Shown in pieces: positions 35,511 through 48,700 of a stretch of 64,000 bases of DNA. Below the pieces are notes generated by a model. The model saw nothing but the letters and a program-made list of their open reading frames with translations, was not told the DNA's origin and did no database searches. Within the stretch, counting starts at the first letter, position 1. Each line of letters opens with the position of its first letter. The stretch lies in assembly GCF_035918235.1 (NCBI RefSeq), contig NZ_CP109485.1, positions 7,293,001 to 7,357,000 of the forward strand. Reading direction: 5' to 3'. A program made the position numbers and the translations under genes. The DNA comes from Streptomyces sp. NBC_01445. Its GTDB lineage: Bacteria > Actinomycetota > Actinomycetes > Streptomycetales > Streptomycetaceae.

Positions 35511-36242
35511 ATGGCCATCATCGAGACCGAAGCGACGCTGCACGACGCGCACCGCGACAACCACACGCACCGCGATGTCAACGGTGGCTGGCTGCGCCCC
35601 GCGGTGTTCGGCGCGATGGACGGGCTCGTCTCGAACCTGGCCCTGATGACCGGTGTCGCGGGCGGCGCCGTGTCGCAGCAGACGATCATCATCACCGGGC
35701 TCTCCGGCCTGGCCGCCGGCGCCTTCTCCATGGCCGCCGGCGAGTACACCTCCGTCGCCTCCCAGCGCGAGCTGGTCGAGGCCGAACTCGACGTCGAGCG
35801 ACGGGAGTTGAGGAAGCACCCCGCGGACGAGGAGCGGGAGCTCGCCGACCTCTACATGTCGCGCGGCGTGGAGCCCGACCTCGCCCGCGAAGTCGCGCGC
35901 CAGCTCTCGAAGGACCCCGAGCAGGCTCTTGAGATCCACGCGCGCGAGGAGCTGGGCATCGACCCGGGCGACCTGCCGTCGCCGACGGTCGCCGCCGTCT
36001 CCTCCTTCGGGTCCTTCGCGCTCGGCGCCCTGCTTCCGCTGCTGCCCTATCTGCTGGGTGCGAGCGCCCTGTGGCCCGCGGTCCTGCTCGCGCTCATCGG
36101 CCTCTTCGCCTGTGGGGCGATCGTGGCCAAGGTGACGGCGCGGTCCTGGTGGTTCAGCGGGGTGCGCCAGCTGGCTCTCGGTGGTGCCGCGGCGGGTGTG
36201 ACGTATCTCCTGGGCAGCCTGTTCGGTACGGCCGTAGGATGA
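35511..36242 (+). CDS. VIT1/CCC1-family transporter
   Basis: 243 residues from ATG 35511. The family exports iron or manganese into a compartment or out of the cell. The first membrane pair carries DGLVSNLALMTGVAGG and AAGAFSMAAGEYTSV, both hallmarks; the cytoplasmic metal-binding domain of about 80 residues is helical and rich in Glu and Arg, and three further membrane helices end with VTYLLGSLFG. The N-terminal THRDVNGGWLRPAVFGAMDG is also typical. It stands alone between the divergent LacI operon and gltB; no metal-responsive site was recognised. Confidence 0.9.
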   Translation: MAIIETEATLHDAHRDNHTHRDVNGGWLRPAVFGAMDGLVSNLALMTGVAGGAVSQQTIIITGLSGLAAGAFSMAAGEYTSVASQRELVEAELDVERRELRKHPADEERELADLYMSRGVEPDLAREVARQLSKDPEQALEIHAREELGIDPGDLPSPTVAAVSSFGSFALGALLPLLPYLLGASALWPAVLLALIGLFACGAIVAKVTARSWWFSGVRQLALGGAAAGVTYLLGSLFGTAVG

Positions 36243-36316
36243 CGCCCCAGTGATGGCTATACGGGTCTCTGTATAAGTAGCCGTTACTTGGCGGTTTCGA
36301 TTGCTTAACGGCGGGG

Positions 36317-36361
36317 CATGAGCCGTAAGCGCTGCGGGCAACGACGCCCGCCTCGCTCATG
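36317..36361 (+). other. Stem-loop downstream of the VIT gene
   Basis: An outer 7-bp stem CATGAGC/GCTCATG (36317-36323 with 36355-36361) and an inner 6-bp stem GCGGGC/GCCCGC (36334-36339 with 36346-36351) with a one-sided internal loop. It could end the VIT transcript or be part of a structured leader of gltB. Confidence 0.4.
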
Positions 36362-36497
36362 GACCCGCGGACATCGATCTGCCCGTGAAGGTCGCTATTT
36401 CCGCCGCTGTTCCGTCATCGGGAGCGGCACCGCCACCGCCACCGCGGTGTCCGCATGTTGGAACGGAGTATCCGGTTCCCGAGAACCGCTCCATCAT

Positions 36498-36513
36498 GTA
36501 ACTTGTACGAAAT
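36498..36513 (+). promoter_or_regulatory. Possible GlnR box half-site upstream of gltB
   Basis: GTAAC-N6-GAAAT matches the GTnAC-N6-GAAAC consensus half-site of the actinobacterial nitrogen regulator GlnR in nine of ten fixed positions. Only one half-site pair is seen 75 bases before gltB, whereas strong GlnR sites have two, so binding may be weak. Confidence 0.45.
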
Positions 36514-36588
36514 TTGCACCCCAGCAGAGGGCCAACGTCGTCCCTCGGCAGATGTCATATGCCAAGCAAAACGACGACGGGAGAGCCG

Positions 36589-41176
<4,588 letters not shown>

Positions 41177-41184
<8 letters not shown>

Positions 41185-42637
41185 TCCCAAGGGCTTTCTC
41201 AACCATGGCCGCGAGGTCGCCAAGACCCGTCCGGTCGGCGAGCGCGTGCGGGACTGGAACGAGGTCTACGTTCCCGGCTCCCTGCTCCCCATCATCAGCA
41301 AGCAGGCCGGCCGCTGCATGGACTGCGGCATCCCGTTCTGCCACAACGGCTGCCCGCTCGGGAACCTGATCCCCGAGTGGAACGACTACGCGTACCGCGA
41401 GGACTGGTCGGCGGCGCAGGAGCGGCTGCACGCCACCAACAACTTCCCGGAGTTCACCGGCCGCCTCTGCCCGGCGCCCTGTGAGTCGGCGTGCGTGCTC
41501 GGCATCAACCAGCCGGCCGTCACCATCAAGAACGTCGAGGTCTCGATCATCGACCAGGCGTGGGACCGCGGCGATGTCGCGCCCCAGGCCCCGGAGCGCC
41601 TCTCCGGCAAGACCGTCGCCGTCATCGGCTCGGGCCCGGCGGGCCTCGCCGCCGCCCAGCAGCTGACGCGGGCCGGCCACACGGTCGCCGTCTACGAGCG
41701 CGCCGACCGCATCGGCGGCCTGCTCCGCTACGGCATCCCCGAGTTCAAGATGGAGAAGCGCCACATCAACCGCCGCATCGAGCAGATGCGCGCGGAGGGC
41801 ACCAAGTTCCGTACGGGCGTGGAGATCGGCCGCGACATCGACGCCGCGAAGCTGCGCAAGCGCTACGACGCCGTGGTCATCGCCGCCGGTGCCACAACCG
41901 CCCGCGACCTGCCGGTCCCGGGACGTGAACTCAAGGGCGTCTACCAGGCGATGGAGTACCTGCCCCTGGCCAACAAGGTCCAGGAGGGCGACTACGTCAC
42001 CACGCCCGTCTCCGCCGAGGGCAAGCACGTCGTCGTCATCGGCGGCGGCGACACCGGCGCGGACTGCGTGGGCACCGCCCACCGCCAGGGCGCGGCCTCG
42101 GTCACGCAGCTGGAGATCATGCCGCGCCCCGGTGAGGACCGGAACGCGGGCCAGCCCTGGCCGACGTTCCCCATGCTCTACAAGGTGACGTCCGCGCACG
42201 AGGAGGGCGGCGAGCGGGTCTACTCCGTCTCGACCACCCACTTCGAGGGCGACGAGGACGGCAACGTCCAGTTCCTGCACCTCGCCGAGGTGGAGTTCAT
42301 CGACGGCAAGCTGACGCCGAAGCCGGGCACGGAGCGAAAGATCCCCGCCCAGCTCGTCACGCTCGCCATGGGCTTCACGGGCACGGACCAGGACAACGGC
42401 CTCGTCTCCCAGTTCGCCCTGGACCTCGACGCGCGCGGCAACGTGGCGCGCGACGACGAGTTCCAGACCAACGTCCCCGGCGTCTTCGTCGCCGGTGACG
42501 CCGGCCGCGGCCAGTCACTCATCGTGTGGGCCATCGCGGAGGGCCGCTCGGCCGCCCGCGGGGTCGACCGCTTCCTGACCGGTGCCAGCGAACTGCCGGC
42601 CCCGATCCGCCCGACGGACCGCTCCCTGACGGTCTGA
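41177..42637 (+). CDS. gltD: Glutamate synthase, small subunit
   Basis: 486 residues from ATG 41177, inside the end of gltB. It carries electrons from NAD(P)H via FAD and 4Fe-4S clusters to GltB. Cysteine clusters [17 protein letters not shown] and [12 protein letters not shown] are at about residues 47-63 and 95-110, the FAD motif [14 protein letters not shown] follows, then the NAD(P)H motif [11 protein letters not shown] and the terminal [17 protein letters not shown]. All are intact. No clear terminator follows; a structured repeat begins 64 bases downstream. Confidence 0.97.
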
Positions 42638-42701
42638 CCGACGTGACGGCGGCCTGACGGCGGCCCCTCAAAAGACGTCCCGTACAACGGCGTACGGAAC
42701 T

Positions 42702-42765
42702 GAGCGCGACGCTCGCCCCACTGTCCCCGACCGGACGACTGGGCGGGCGTCGCGGTGCGTCTGCC
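42702..42765. repeat. Structured direct repeat, copy A (toxin/immunity locus)
   Basis: 64 bases identical to 43958-44021, beginning GAGCGCGACGCTCGCCCCAC. It contains a GAGCG-CGA-CGCTC hairpin and an imperfect CCCA...GTCC/GGAC...TGGG stem. About 20 bases upstream each copy has a CCGTAC-N6-GTACGG hairpin whose loop sequence differs between copies. Both copies lie just 3' of a minus-strand immunity-type gene. Confidence 0.8.
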
Positions 42766-42786
42766 CTCTGCCGCGCCGCGGGTCAC

Positions 42787-43791
42787 TCACTGCGTGACGA
42801 GCCGGAGCGGATGGTGCGGGTCGCGGGGGCACACGGCGATGGTCAGGCGGCCGCGGCCGGGGGAGACGCGGGTCGGGGTGTTGGCGCCCCGGGCATCACT
42901 GTCCTGCCGGTCCTCGTACGGGATCCAGCTGGTCGTGCTGGGATTCCACTCGGTGGCGGCCGCGGTCAGGAGCGGGAAGAGGTCCGCGTCGCAGGCGGCG
43001 CAGTTCAGGCGGGTCGGCCCCGTGAGGTTCCAGGCGATGTGACCGCCGACCTTCCAGCCGGGGGCCGTCGACAGGTCCGACACGTAGACTTCGTCCTCGT
43101 CCTCCTCCTCGCCGTCGGGCGCGGCCCAGCGCTCGATGCGCTCCTGCAGCCCGGGGCCGAGCTCCTCGAACCACGGGTACTCGGTGACCACTTCGGGGTG
43201 CAGGACGCACGCACTCGGGACGAGCTCCTCGCGGCCCACGACCTCGGGCACCGGCTGCTCGGAGAGCGGCTCGGTGACGTCCGCGGCATGACGCCGTCGG
43301 AGGTGGACGTGCGGCTCGTGGCGGGACTCGCCGTGCCGCTCGTAGCCGCACCAGAACACCTGGAGCAGATCGCCCTCTTCGGGGAACGGGAGTCCGGGGA
43401 CGTCACGGCGGTGGAGCTGGGCGACGGCGAGCAGCGGGATCGGGTCGCTGTCGGTCAGGTCCGGGGCGTGCCGGCCACGCTTGGAACCGGCGAGTTCGGC
43501 GCGCTCCTCGGCGTTCGGGCCGGACCGCGGATCGCGCCGCCAGGCCCGGTCCAGGATCTCCCGCTCGCGCAGGACATCGGCGTAGCGGTAGCCGCTGGAC
43601 CGCTTGTGCGGGATCGTGCAGACCGGCCACGGCTCTCCTGCGGGCCACAGCATCGGACCGCCGACCGAGCTGTCGTGCACCGTGGGGGTGCCGGGCCGTG
43701 GATGCAGCCGGGTCGCCGAGCGTCGCAGCGCACCCAGCTCGGGGAAGAGCGCTTCGACGTCGACAGGGCGGGGCGGGGTGGTGCGCGGCAT
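42787..43791 (-). CDS. DUF1963-like protein, paralogue 1 (putative immunity-type)
   Basis: 334 residues from ATG 43791. The layout (GPMLWPAGEPWPVC, LLAVAQLHRRDVPGLPFPEEGDLLQVFWCG, GGHIAWNLTGP with a CAAC pair, SWIPYEDRQD) resembles the DUF1963/YwqG family of soluble proteins found near secreted toxins. It shares its first residues (MPRTTPPRPVDVEA) and overall order with the paralogue at 44716-45708. It is preceded by a decayed copy of the RHS 3' end, the same relation that paralogue 2 has with the intact RHS gene. I infer an immunity or accessory role; direct evidence is missing. Confidence 0.7.
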   Translation of the reverse strand: MPRTTPPRPVDVEALFPELGALRRSATRLHPRPGTPTVHDSSVGGPMLWPAGEPWPVCTIPHKRSSGYRYADVLREREILDRAWRRDPRSGPNAEERAELAGSKRGRHAPDLTDSDPIPLLAVAQLHRRDVPGLPFPEEGDLLQVFWCGYERHGESRHEPHVHLRRRHAADVTEPLSEQPVPEVVGREELVPSACVLHPEVVTEYPWFEELGPGLQERIERWAAPDGEEEDEDEVYVSDLSTAPGWKVGGHIAWNLTGPTRLNCAACDADLFPLLTAAATEWNPSTTSWIPYEDRQDSDARGANTPTRVSPGRGRLTIAVCPRDPHHPLRLVTQ

Positions 43792-43871
43792 GGGTCAGGG
43801 CTCCCGGGCATCGGGTGTCGGTCACAGACGGTCGGCGAGGGCGGAGGGGACTCTATCCGCTCGGGATCCGC

Positions 43872-43907
43872 TCAGGGTTTCCAGCCGGGGTTTGCGGTGC
43901 GTACCCC
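43872..43907 (-). pseudogene. Orphan 3' end of an RHS toxin gene
   Basis: The last 11 codons of this segment read GVRTANPGWKP and stop, matching the C-terminus GVRTAIPGWNP of the intact RHS protein at 45786. Downstream DNA to the next ATG is also alike (GGGAGCCCTGACCC against GGGAGTCCTGGCCG). Upstream similarity is lost, so only a tail remains. The rest of the 309-base gap to 44100 holds the structured repeat. Confidence 0.65.
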
Positions 43908-43957
43908 CGAGGCCTGACAGCCCGTCAAAATCCCCCCGTACAAAGGAGTACGGCACC

Positions 43958-44021
43958 GAGCGCGACGCTCGCCCCACTGTCCCCGACCGGACGACTGGGC
44001 GGGCGTCGCGGTGCGTCTGCC
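43958..44021. repeat. Structured direct repeat, copy B (toxin/immunity locus)
   Basis: Identical for 64 bases to copy A at 42702-42765, in the same orientation, 1.26 kb away. It lies 3' of the 165-residue putative immunity gene. The two copies bracket paralogue 1 and the orphan RHS tail, as expected of a cassette duplicated or exchanged through the repeats. Confidence 0.8.
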
Positions 44022-44100
44022 GCCAATCCGCCAGGTCGCGCACGGGCAGAGAGACGTCGTCCCTTTCCCGGCTGGGCGGGCGTACGAATCAGAGACCCGC

Positions 44101-44598
44101 TCAACCGCGATTCTCGTAGCGGTAGTTGTAGTACTCCTTGCCGCCGACCAGGACCGAGGTGACACAACGCGGCAGGCCGTCGGCGTCCCGCTCGACCTCC
44201 TGCGAGGTCTGCCGGGTGAAGCCGAGGGACACCCCGGGGATCACCGGGTACTCGGGCTGCGACGTGTCGACCGTCCAGCCCCGCTCTGCGGCGCGCGTGA
44301 AGAGGCTCTGGGCGGGGGTGGTGAACACCTCGTCCCCATCGAGCAGGACGCGGGTGCTGGACGTGCGGCCTTCGCCGGGCCACCACAGCTCGATCGCGGT
44401 GACGGCGGTGCCGCCCTCTACCAGGGCCTGTACACCGACGTGGTCGAGGGTCCAGGAAGCCTTCGCCGAGTTCCGGCTGGGACGGCGCAGCACGCGGGAC
44501 TCGCCCCAGTTGTCGGGCGCCGCGGCGAGCGCTTCGTCGAGCGTCATGCCCAGCAGGATCGGCGCGACTCCGCGCGGCGGGTCGAGTACCAGATCCAT
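44101..44598 (-). CDS. Putative immunity protein, 165 aa
   Basis: 165 residues from ATG 44598, soluble, mixed alpha/beta, starting MDLVLDPPRGVAPILLGMTL. The opening GMTLDEALAA and the later VVTAIELWWPGEG and GVSLGFTRQT segments look like small immunity-type or SMI1-like proteins encoded behind polymorphic toxins, though I cannot assign a family. It starts within a few bases of the stop of a decayed DUF1963-like fragment. Position in an RHS locus is the main reason for the proposal. Confidence 0.6.
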   Translation of the reverse strand: MDLVLDPPRGVAPILLGMTLDEALAAAPDNWGESRVLRRPSRNSAKASWTLDHVGVQALVEGGTAVTAIELWWPGEGRTSSTRVLLDGDEVFTTPAQSLFTRAAERGWTVDTSQPEYPVIPGVSLGFTRQTSQEVERDADGLPRCVTSVLVGGKEYYNYRYENRG

Positions 44599-44601
44599 CG
44601 G

Positions 44602-44700
44602 TTACCTCTTGCCTCTCGTTCGCCGGGTGGCCGTGCGGCGCAGCGCGTTCAACTCGGGGAAGAGGCCTTCGACATCGACGGGCGGGGTCTCACGAGGCGT
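44602..44700 (-). pseudogene. Decayed 5' end of a third DUF1963-like gene
   Basis: 33 codons reading TPRETPPVDVEGLFPELNALRR and onward, clearly homologous to the start of both intact paralogues (MPRTTPPRPVDVEALFPELGALRR). The expected ATG is ACG, three bases are missing near the start and the frame stops at TAA 44602 just before the next gene. It shows that a gene was lost here by deletion. Confidence 0.75.
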
Positions 44701-44715
44701 GGGCCAGGGCCCCGG

Positions 44716-45708
44716 TCACTGGGTGACGAGGCCGAGCGGATGGTGCACGTCAAGGGGACACACGGCGATGGTCAGTCGGCCACGGCCGGGGGACACCCGG
44801 GTAGGAATGTTGGCGCGCCTGACATTGCGGTCCTGCTGATCCTCGTAGGGGATCCAACTGGTGGTGGCCGGGTCCCATTCGCGCCGGTCCGCGGTGAGGA
44901 GCGGGATGAGTTCTGTTCCGCAGGCGGAGCAGTTCAGGGGGGCCGGGCCGGTGAGGTTCCAGGCGATGTAGCCGCTGATCTTCCAGCCGGGGGCCGTGGA
45001 CAGATCGGAGATGTACTGCGGGCCCTCGTCCTCCTCCGGTCCCTCCCACGCGTCGATGCGGTCCTGCAGAGACGGGTCCAGGACCTCGAGGTAGGGGTGC
45101 TCGACGATCTCCTCGGGGTGCAGCACGCAGGGGGACGGCACAAGTTCCTCACGGCCGACGACCTCGGGCGCCGGCTGCTCGGTCAGCGGCGTGCCGATGT
45201 CCACCGACCGGTGCCGGCGGAGTTGTACGTGGAGTTCGTGGCCGGTCTCTCCGTGCAGTTCGAATCCGCACCAGAAGACCTGGAGCAGGTCTCCTTCGTC
45301 CGTGTCGGGCAGGCCGGGGACGTCGCGGCCGTACAGCTGGGCCACGGCGATCATCGGTACGGGATCCGTGTCGGCGAGGTGCGGGGCGTGCGGGCCGGCC
45401 TGGACACTGTCGATGAACTCGGATTCCCAGGCGGTCGGCCCGGCCGGGTCGCGCTGCCGTGCCTGTTCCAGGATCTCCCGTTTGCGCAGCACGTCGGCGT
45501 AGCGGAAACCGCTGCCACGCTCGTGCGGGACGGTGCACATCGGCCAGGGCTCGTCGGCGGGCCACAGGAGCGGCCCGCCGACCGAACTGTCACCTGCCGT
45601 GGGGATGCCACGACGCGGGTGGAGCCGCGTGGCGAAACGGCGCAGGGCGACCAGCTCGGGGAAGGCTGCTTCTACGTCGACGGGGCGGGGCGGGGTGGTG
45701 CGGGGCAT
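44716..45708 (-). CDS. DUF1963-like protein, paralogue 2 (putative immunity-type)
   Basis: 330 residues from ATG 45708, 77 bases downstream of the RHS toxin gene and on the same strand, the classic immunity position. It shares with paralogue 1 the same N-terminus, GGPLLWPADEPWPMC, the VAQLYGRDVPGLP segment, a central acidic stretch, GYIAWNLTGPAPLNCSAC and the ending LTIAVCPLDVHHPLG. The two proteins differ most in the middle and acidic stretch. Function as protection against the RHS nuclease is inferred from position and from the family's association with toxin loci. Confidence 0.75.
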   Translation of the reverse strand: MPRTTPPRPVDVEAAFPELVALRRFATRLHPRRGIPTAGDSSVGGPLLWPADEPWPMCTVPHERGSGFRYADVLRKREILEQARQRDPAGPTAWESEFIDSVQAGPHAPHLADTDPVPMIAVAQLYGRDVPGLPDTDEGDLLQVFWCGFELHGETGHELHVQLRRHRSVDIGTPLTEQPAPEVVGREELVPSPCVLHPEEIVEHPYLEVLDPSLQDRIDAWEGPEEDEGPQYISDLSTAPGWKISGYIAWNLTGPAPLNCSACGTELIPLLTADRREWDPATTSWIPYEDQQDRNVRRANIPTRVSPGRGRLTIAVCPLDVHHPLGLVTQ

Positions 45709-45785
45709 CGGCCAGGACTCCCGGGGATCGGGGGCGGGTTCGGACGCGGGTTCGGTGTCGGGGGTCGGAGGGGGACTCTACCCAC

Positions 45786-48700
45786 TCAGGGATTCCACCC
45801 GGGGATGGCGGTGCGCACCCCGCCCGCAGGGTTGTCGAGCGAGTCGACCAGTGAGAACCCCTTGTTGCCGTACGCCGCGTACTCGAAGCGGATGGGGACG
45901 GGATTGGTCCCCGCGTAGATCGGGGTGATGTCGTACTGGATGACCTCGTCCTTGTCGTCCACGGCCCGGTAGATCTTGTCCTCGATCAGATCCCGCTGGT
46001 AGGGCGAGTTGGTGGGGTTGTTCGTCTGGGTCACGAGGTTGTGCTTGGCCGCGTGCCCCACACCCGCGCCGCCGAGACGGTTGGCCAGGAGATGGCCGCG
46101 GGCCTCGTTGAACGCCGTCCCGTGACCGCGCCAGCCGGGCGGCTTGGACTTGCCCGCCTCCGTACCCGAGTCCAGCATCTCCGGCCGGATGCAGGCGGAC
46201 ACGCCGGTCGGGCGGCCGAGGTGGTCCAGTGGCCTGTAGCGGATGCTCCCGCCGTGGCCGTTGCTGCCCTGGGTCCACTCGTAGTGGTCCTTGCGGCACG
46301 GCGCGAGGCCGACCGGGTCGTAGAGGTCCAGCGGGTTGCTGACGTACGCGACCGGGTTGGGCGCCGGCATCAGGCCGAGCGGGTCCGGGCTGACGTACCG
46401 CGCCGTCTCTGGGTCGTAGTGCCGGAAGTAGTTGTAGTGGAGCCCGGTCTCGGGATCCGCGTACTGGCCGGGATAGCGCAGCGGCGTGTGCGCGGCGGCG
46501 TCGGGATTGACGGCGGTGGTGCCCCAGACCGTGGTGCGGGATCGCCAGGCGATCGTGCCGTTCTCGTCGACGAGCTCGGTCGGGGTGCCGACGAGGTCCG
46601 AGACGATGGCGAAGAAGCGGGTGTCGACCTCGTCGTCGGACAGCCGCTTGCGCTCGTACTGGACCAGCGGCCGGAAGCCGTCGTGGTCCCACGTGAGCGT
46701 GGTGCCGGTGGCGGTGTCCACCTGCTCGGTCAGGCGGGTGCCGTCCCACGTGAAGAGGGTCTCGTCGAGCACCGAACCCGTGTTGTCCAGACGGTACTTG
46801 GCGGTGCGACGGCCCAGCGGGTCGTACCGGTAGTGCCAGGTGGCGCCGTCCGGTGTGGTGCATGAGGTCAGGCGGTCCTCGGCGTCCCAGCTGTAGCGCC
46901 AGACGTCGGGCTTGCGGGACAGGCGCTTCTTGACGCGCTCGACGAGACGTCCGGCGTCGTCGTAGCGGTAGTGGGTGTGTCCGGCGCGGGTGACGCGGGT
47001 GCCGGTGTAGTCGCGTTCGCCACGCGCGCCCGGGTCCGCGGCGCGGTCCGGCCAGTGGGCGGTGACCTGGTTGCCGGACGCGTCGTACGCGTAGTTCTCC
47101 GGCCCGGCGGGGCCCGCCGCGTCCAGGGGCCGGCCGATCGGGTCGAGGGTGTACGTGGTGCCGCGTCCCGTGACGGCCTCGTGGACGCCGGTGAGATGAC
47201 TGTCGGCCCGATAGGTGTAACTGCGTGCGCGGATGCGACGGCCGGGCCCAACGGTGAGGTTCTGCCCGCTGAGCCGGTCTCCCGCGTCCCAGTCCGACGT
47301 GAGGCTCAGTGTTCCGTCCACGGTGCGTTCGGTCTCGCGGCCGAGGAGGTCGTGGCCGAAGGCCAGGGCATGCCGGCCGTCCACGGTGAGGGCGGTGCGG
47401 TTGCCGACCGGGTCCCACCCCAGCTCGGTCAGCGCACCGGTGGGGGTGGTGCGCGAAGTGCGGCGGCCCGCCCGGTCGTAGCCGAGACGCAGGGTGGCGC
47501 CGTCCACGGTCTGGGTCAGCAGGTGTCCGGCGACATCGTAGGTGAACTCCAGGCCGCACTGCGGACTTTGGGCCGCGGTGAGGCGGGATGCTTCGTCGTA
47601 CGAGAACGACGTACGCGTGTCCCCCACGGTTTTCGCGGCGAGCCTGCCGTTCGCGTCGAACTCGTAGCCGACGGTCTGCCCGGCCGCGTTGGTGCGGGTG
47701 GTGAGATGCCCGGCGGCATCGTAGGCGCAACGGCTGGTGCGGCCGTCGAAGTCGGTCTCGGTGAGCACCCGGCCGACGGCGTCGAAGGTGTAGGTCCACG
47801 CCAGCCCGGCCGGATTGACCACCTGGGTGAGGCGTTGCTCCGTGTCGTGGACGAAGGTATGCGTGCTGCCGTCCGGCGTGGTGCGGGCGGAGAGCAGGTC
47901 GAACGGGCCGAAGGCGGAGGCGGTGACGCCGCCGAGCTGATCGGTGTGCCGGACGCAGTTGCCCTCGCCGTCCCACTCCCACGCCTCGTGGCTTCCGTCG
48001 GGGGCGGTGCGCGTGCGGAGCCTGCCCTCGGCGTCCCAGGCCATACGGCTGGTGCGGCCGAGCGCGTCGGTCAGTTCGACGGGCTGTCCGAAAGAGTCCC
48101 GGCGGCAGACGGTGCGGGCACCGCGCGCGTCCTGAACCGCGACCGGGAGCCCTGCCGCGTCATGGGACATGCGCAGGGTGGTGCCGAGCGGGTCGGTGAT
48201 GCTCTCCAGCGCGCCGGTCGCGTCGTGGGTGAAGCGGTGGACGGCGCCGTCCGGCCCGACGACCGCAGTGCGATTGCCCCGCTCGTCGTACTCCTGGTGG
48301 GTCACGGCACCGTCTGGAGCGATGATGGAGACCGGCATGCGCAGGGCGTCGTAGCCGAGGCGCGTGACGGTCCCGTCGGGGGCCGTCAGTGCGGTCACGT
48401 TCCCGTCCGCGTCGCGCTCCCAGCGAGTGGTGCGCCCGAGCGGATCGGTGTGGGACATGAGGCGGTCCTGGCTGTCCCACTGCTGGGTGGTCGTGTGGCC
48501 GAGGGGGTCGGTGATGGCGATGACCTGGCCGTGGTGGTTGGCCCGGTAGACCGTGGCGTGCCCGAGGGAGTCGGTGTAGGTGACCGTGCTGGTGCCGTCC
48601 GGCTCCACATCGCCGTATGAGATACGGGAGTTGAGGATGCCGTCGGTGCCCCGGGTCTCGACGACCCGGCCGCCGGCGTCGTACGCGTAGTCGAAGGCGG

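Larger units (their letters stand above)
36243..36588 (+). other. VIT transporter-gltB intergenic region
   Basis: 346 bases. It contains a stem-loop (36317-36361), a possible GlnR half-site (36498-36513) and the gltB ribosome binding site GGGAG just before 36589. A 38-codon frame, GTG 36385 to TAA 36501, is proline-rich and has no ribosome binding site; I do not call it. The 36243-36300 part is AT-richer than average and may hold a promoter. Confidence 0.4.

Noticed and set aside
36283..36298. GTTAC-N6-GTTTC as a second GlnR half-site
   Set aside because: The second half is GTTTC instead of GAAAC, and it is 200 bases from the better site, so it does not fit the spaced consensus.
36385..36501. 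38-codon frame before gltB
   Set aside because: Proline-run composition and no ribosome binding site; better explained as leader DNA with a GlnR-like site.
42220..42786. Minus-strand ORF reading from the gltD end through repeat A
   Set aside because: It lies mostly antisense to gltD and shares its repeat-encoded part with repeat B; no ribosome binding site, so it is not a gene.
42702..44021. Integron attC sites
   Set aside because: Repeats lack the R/L core sites (GTTRRRY) and no integrase is visible; only the general idea of cassette exchange remains.
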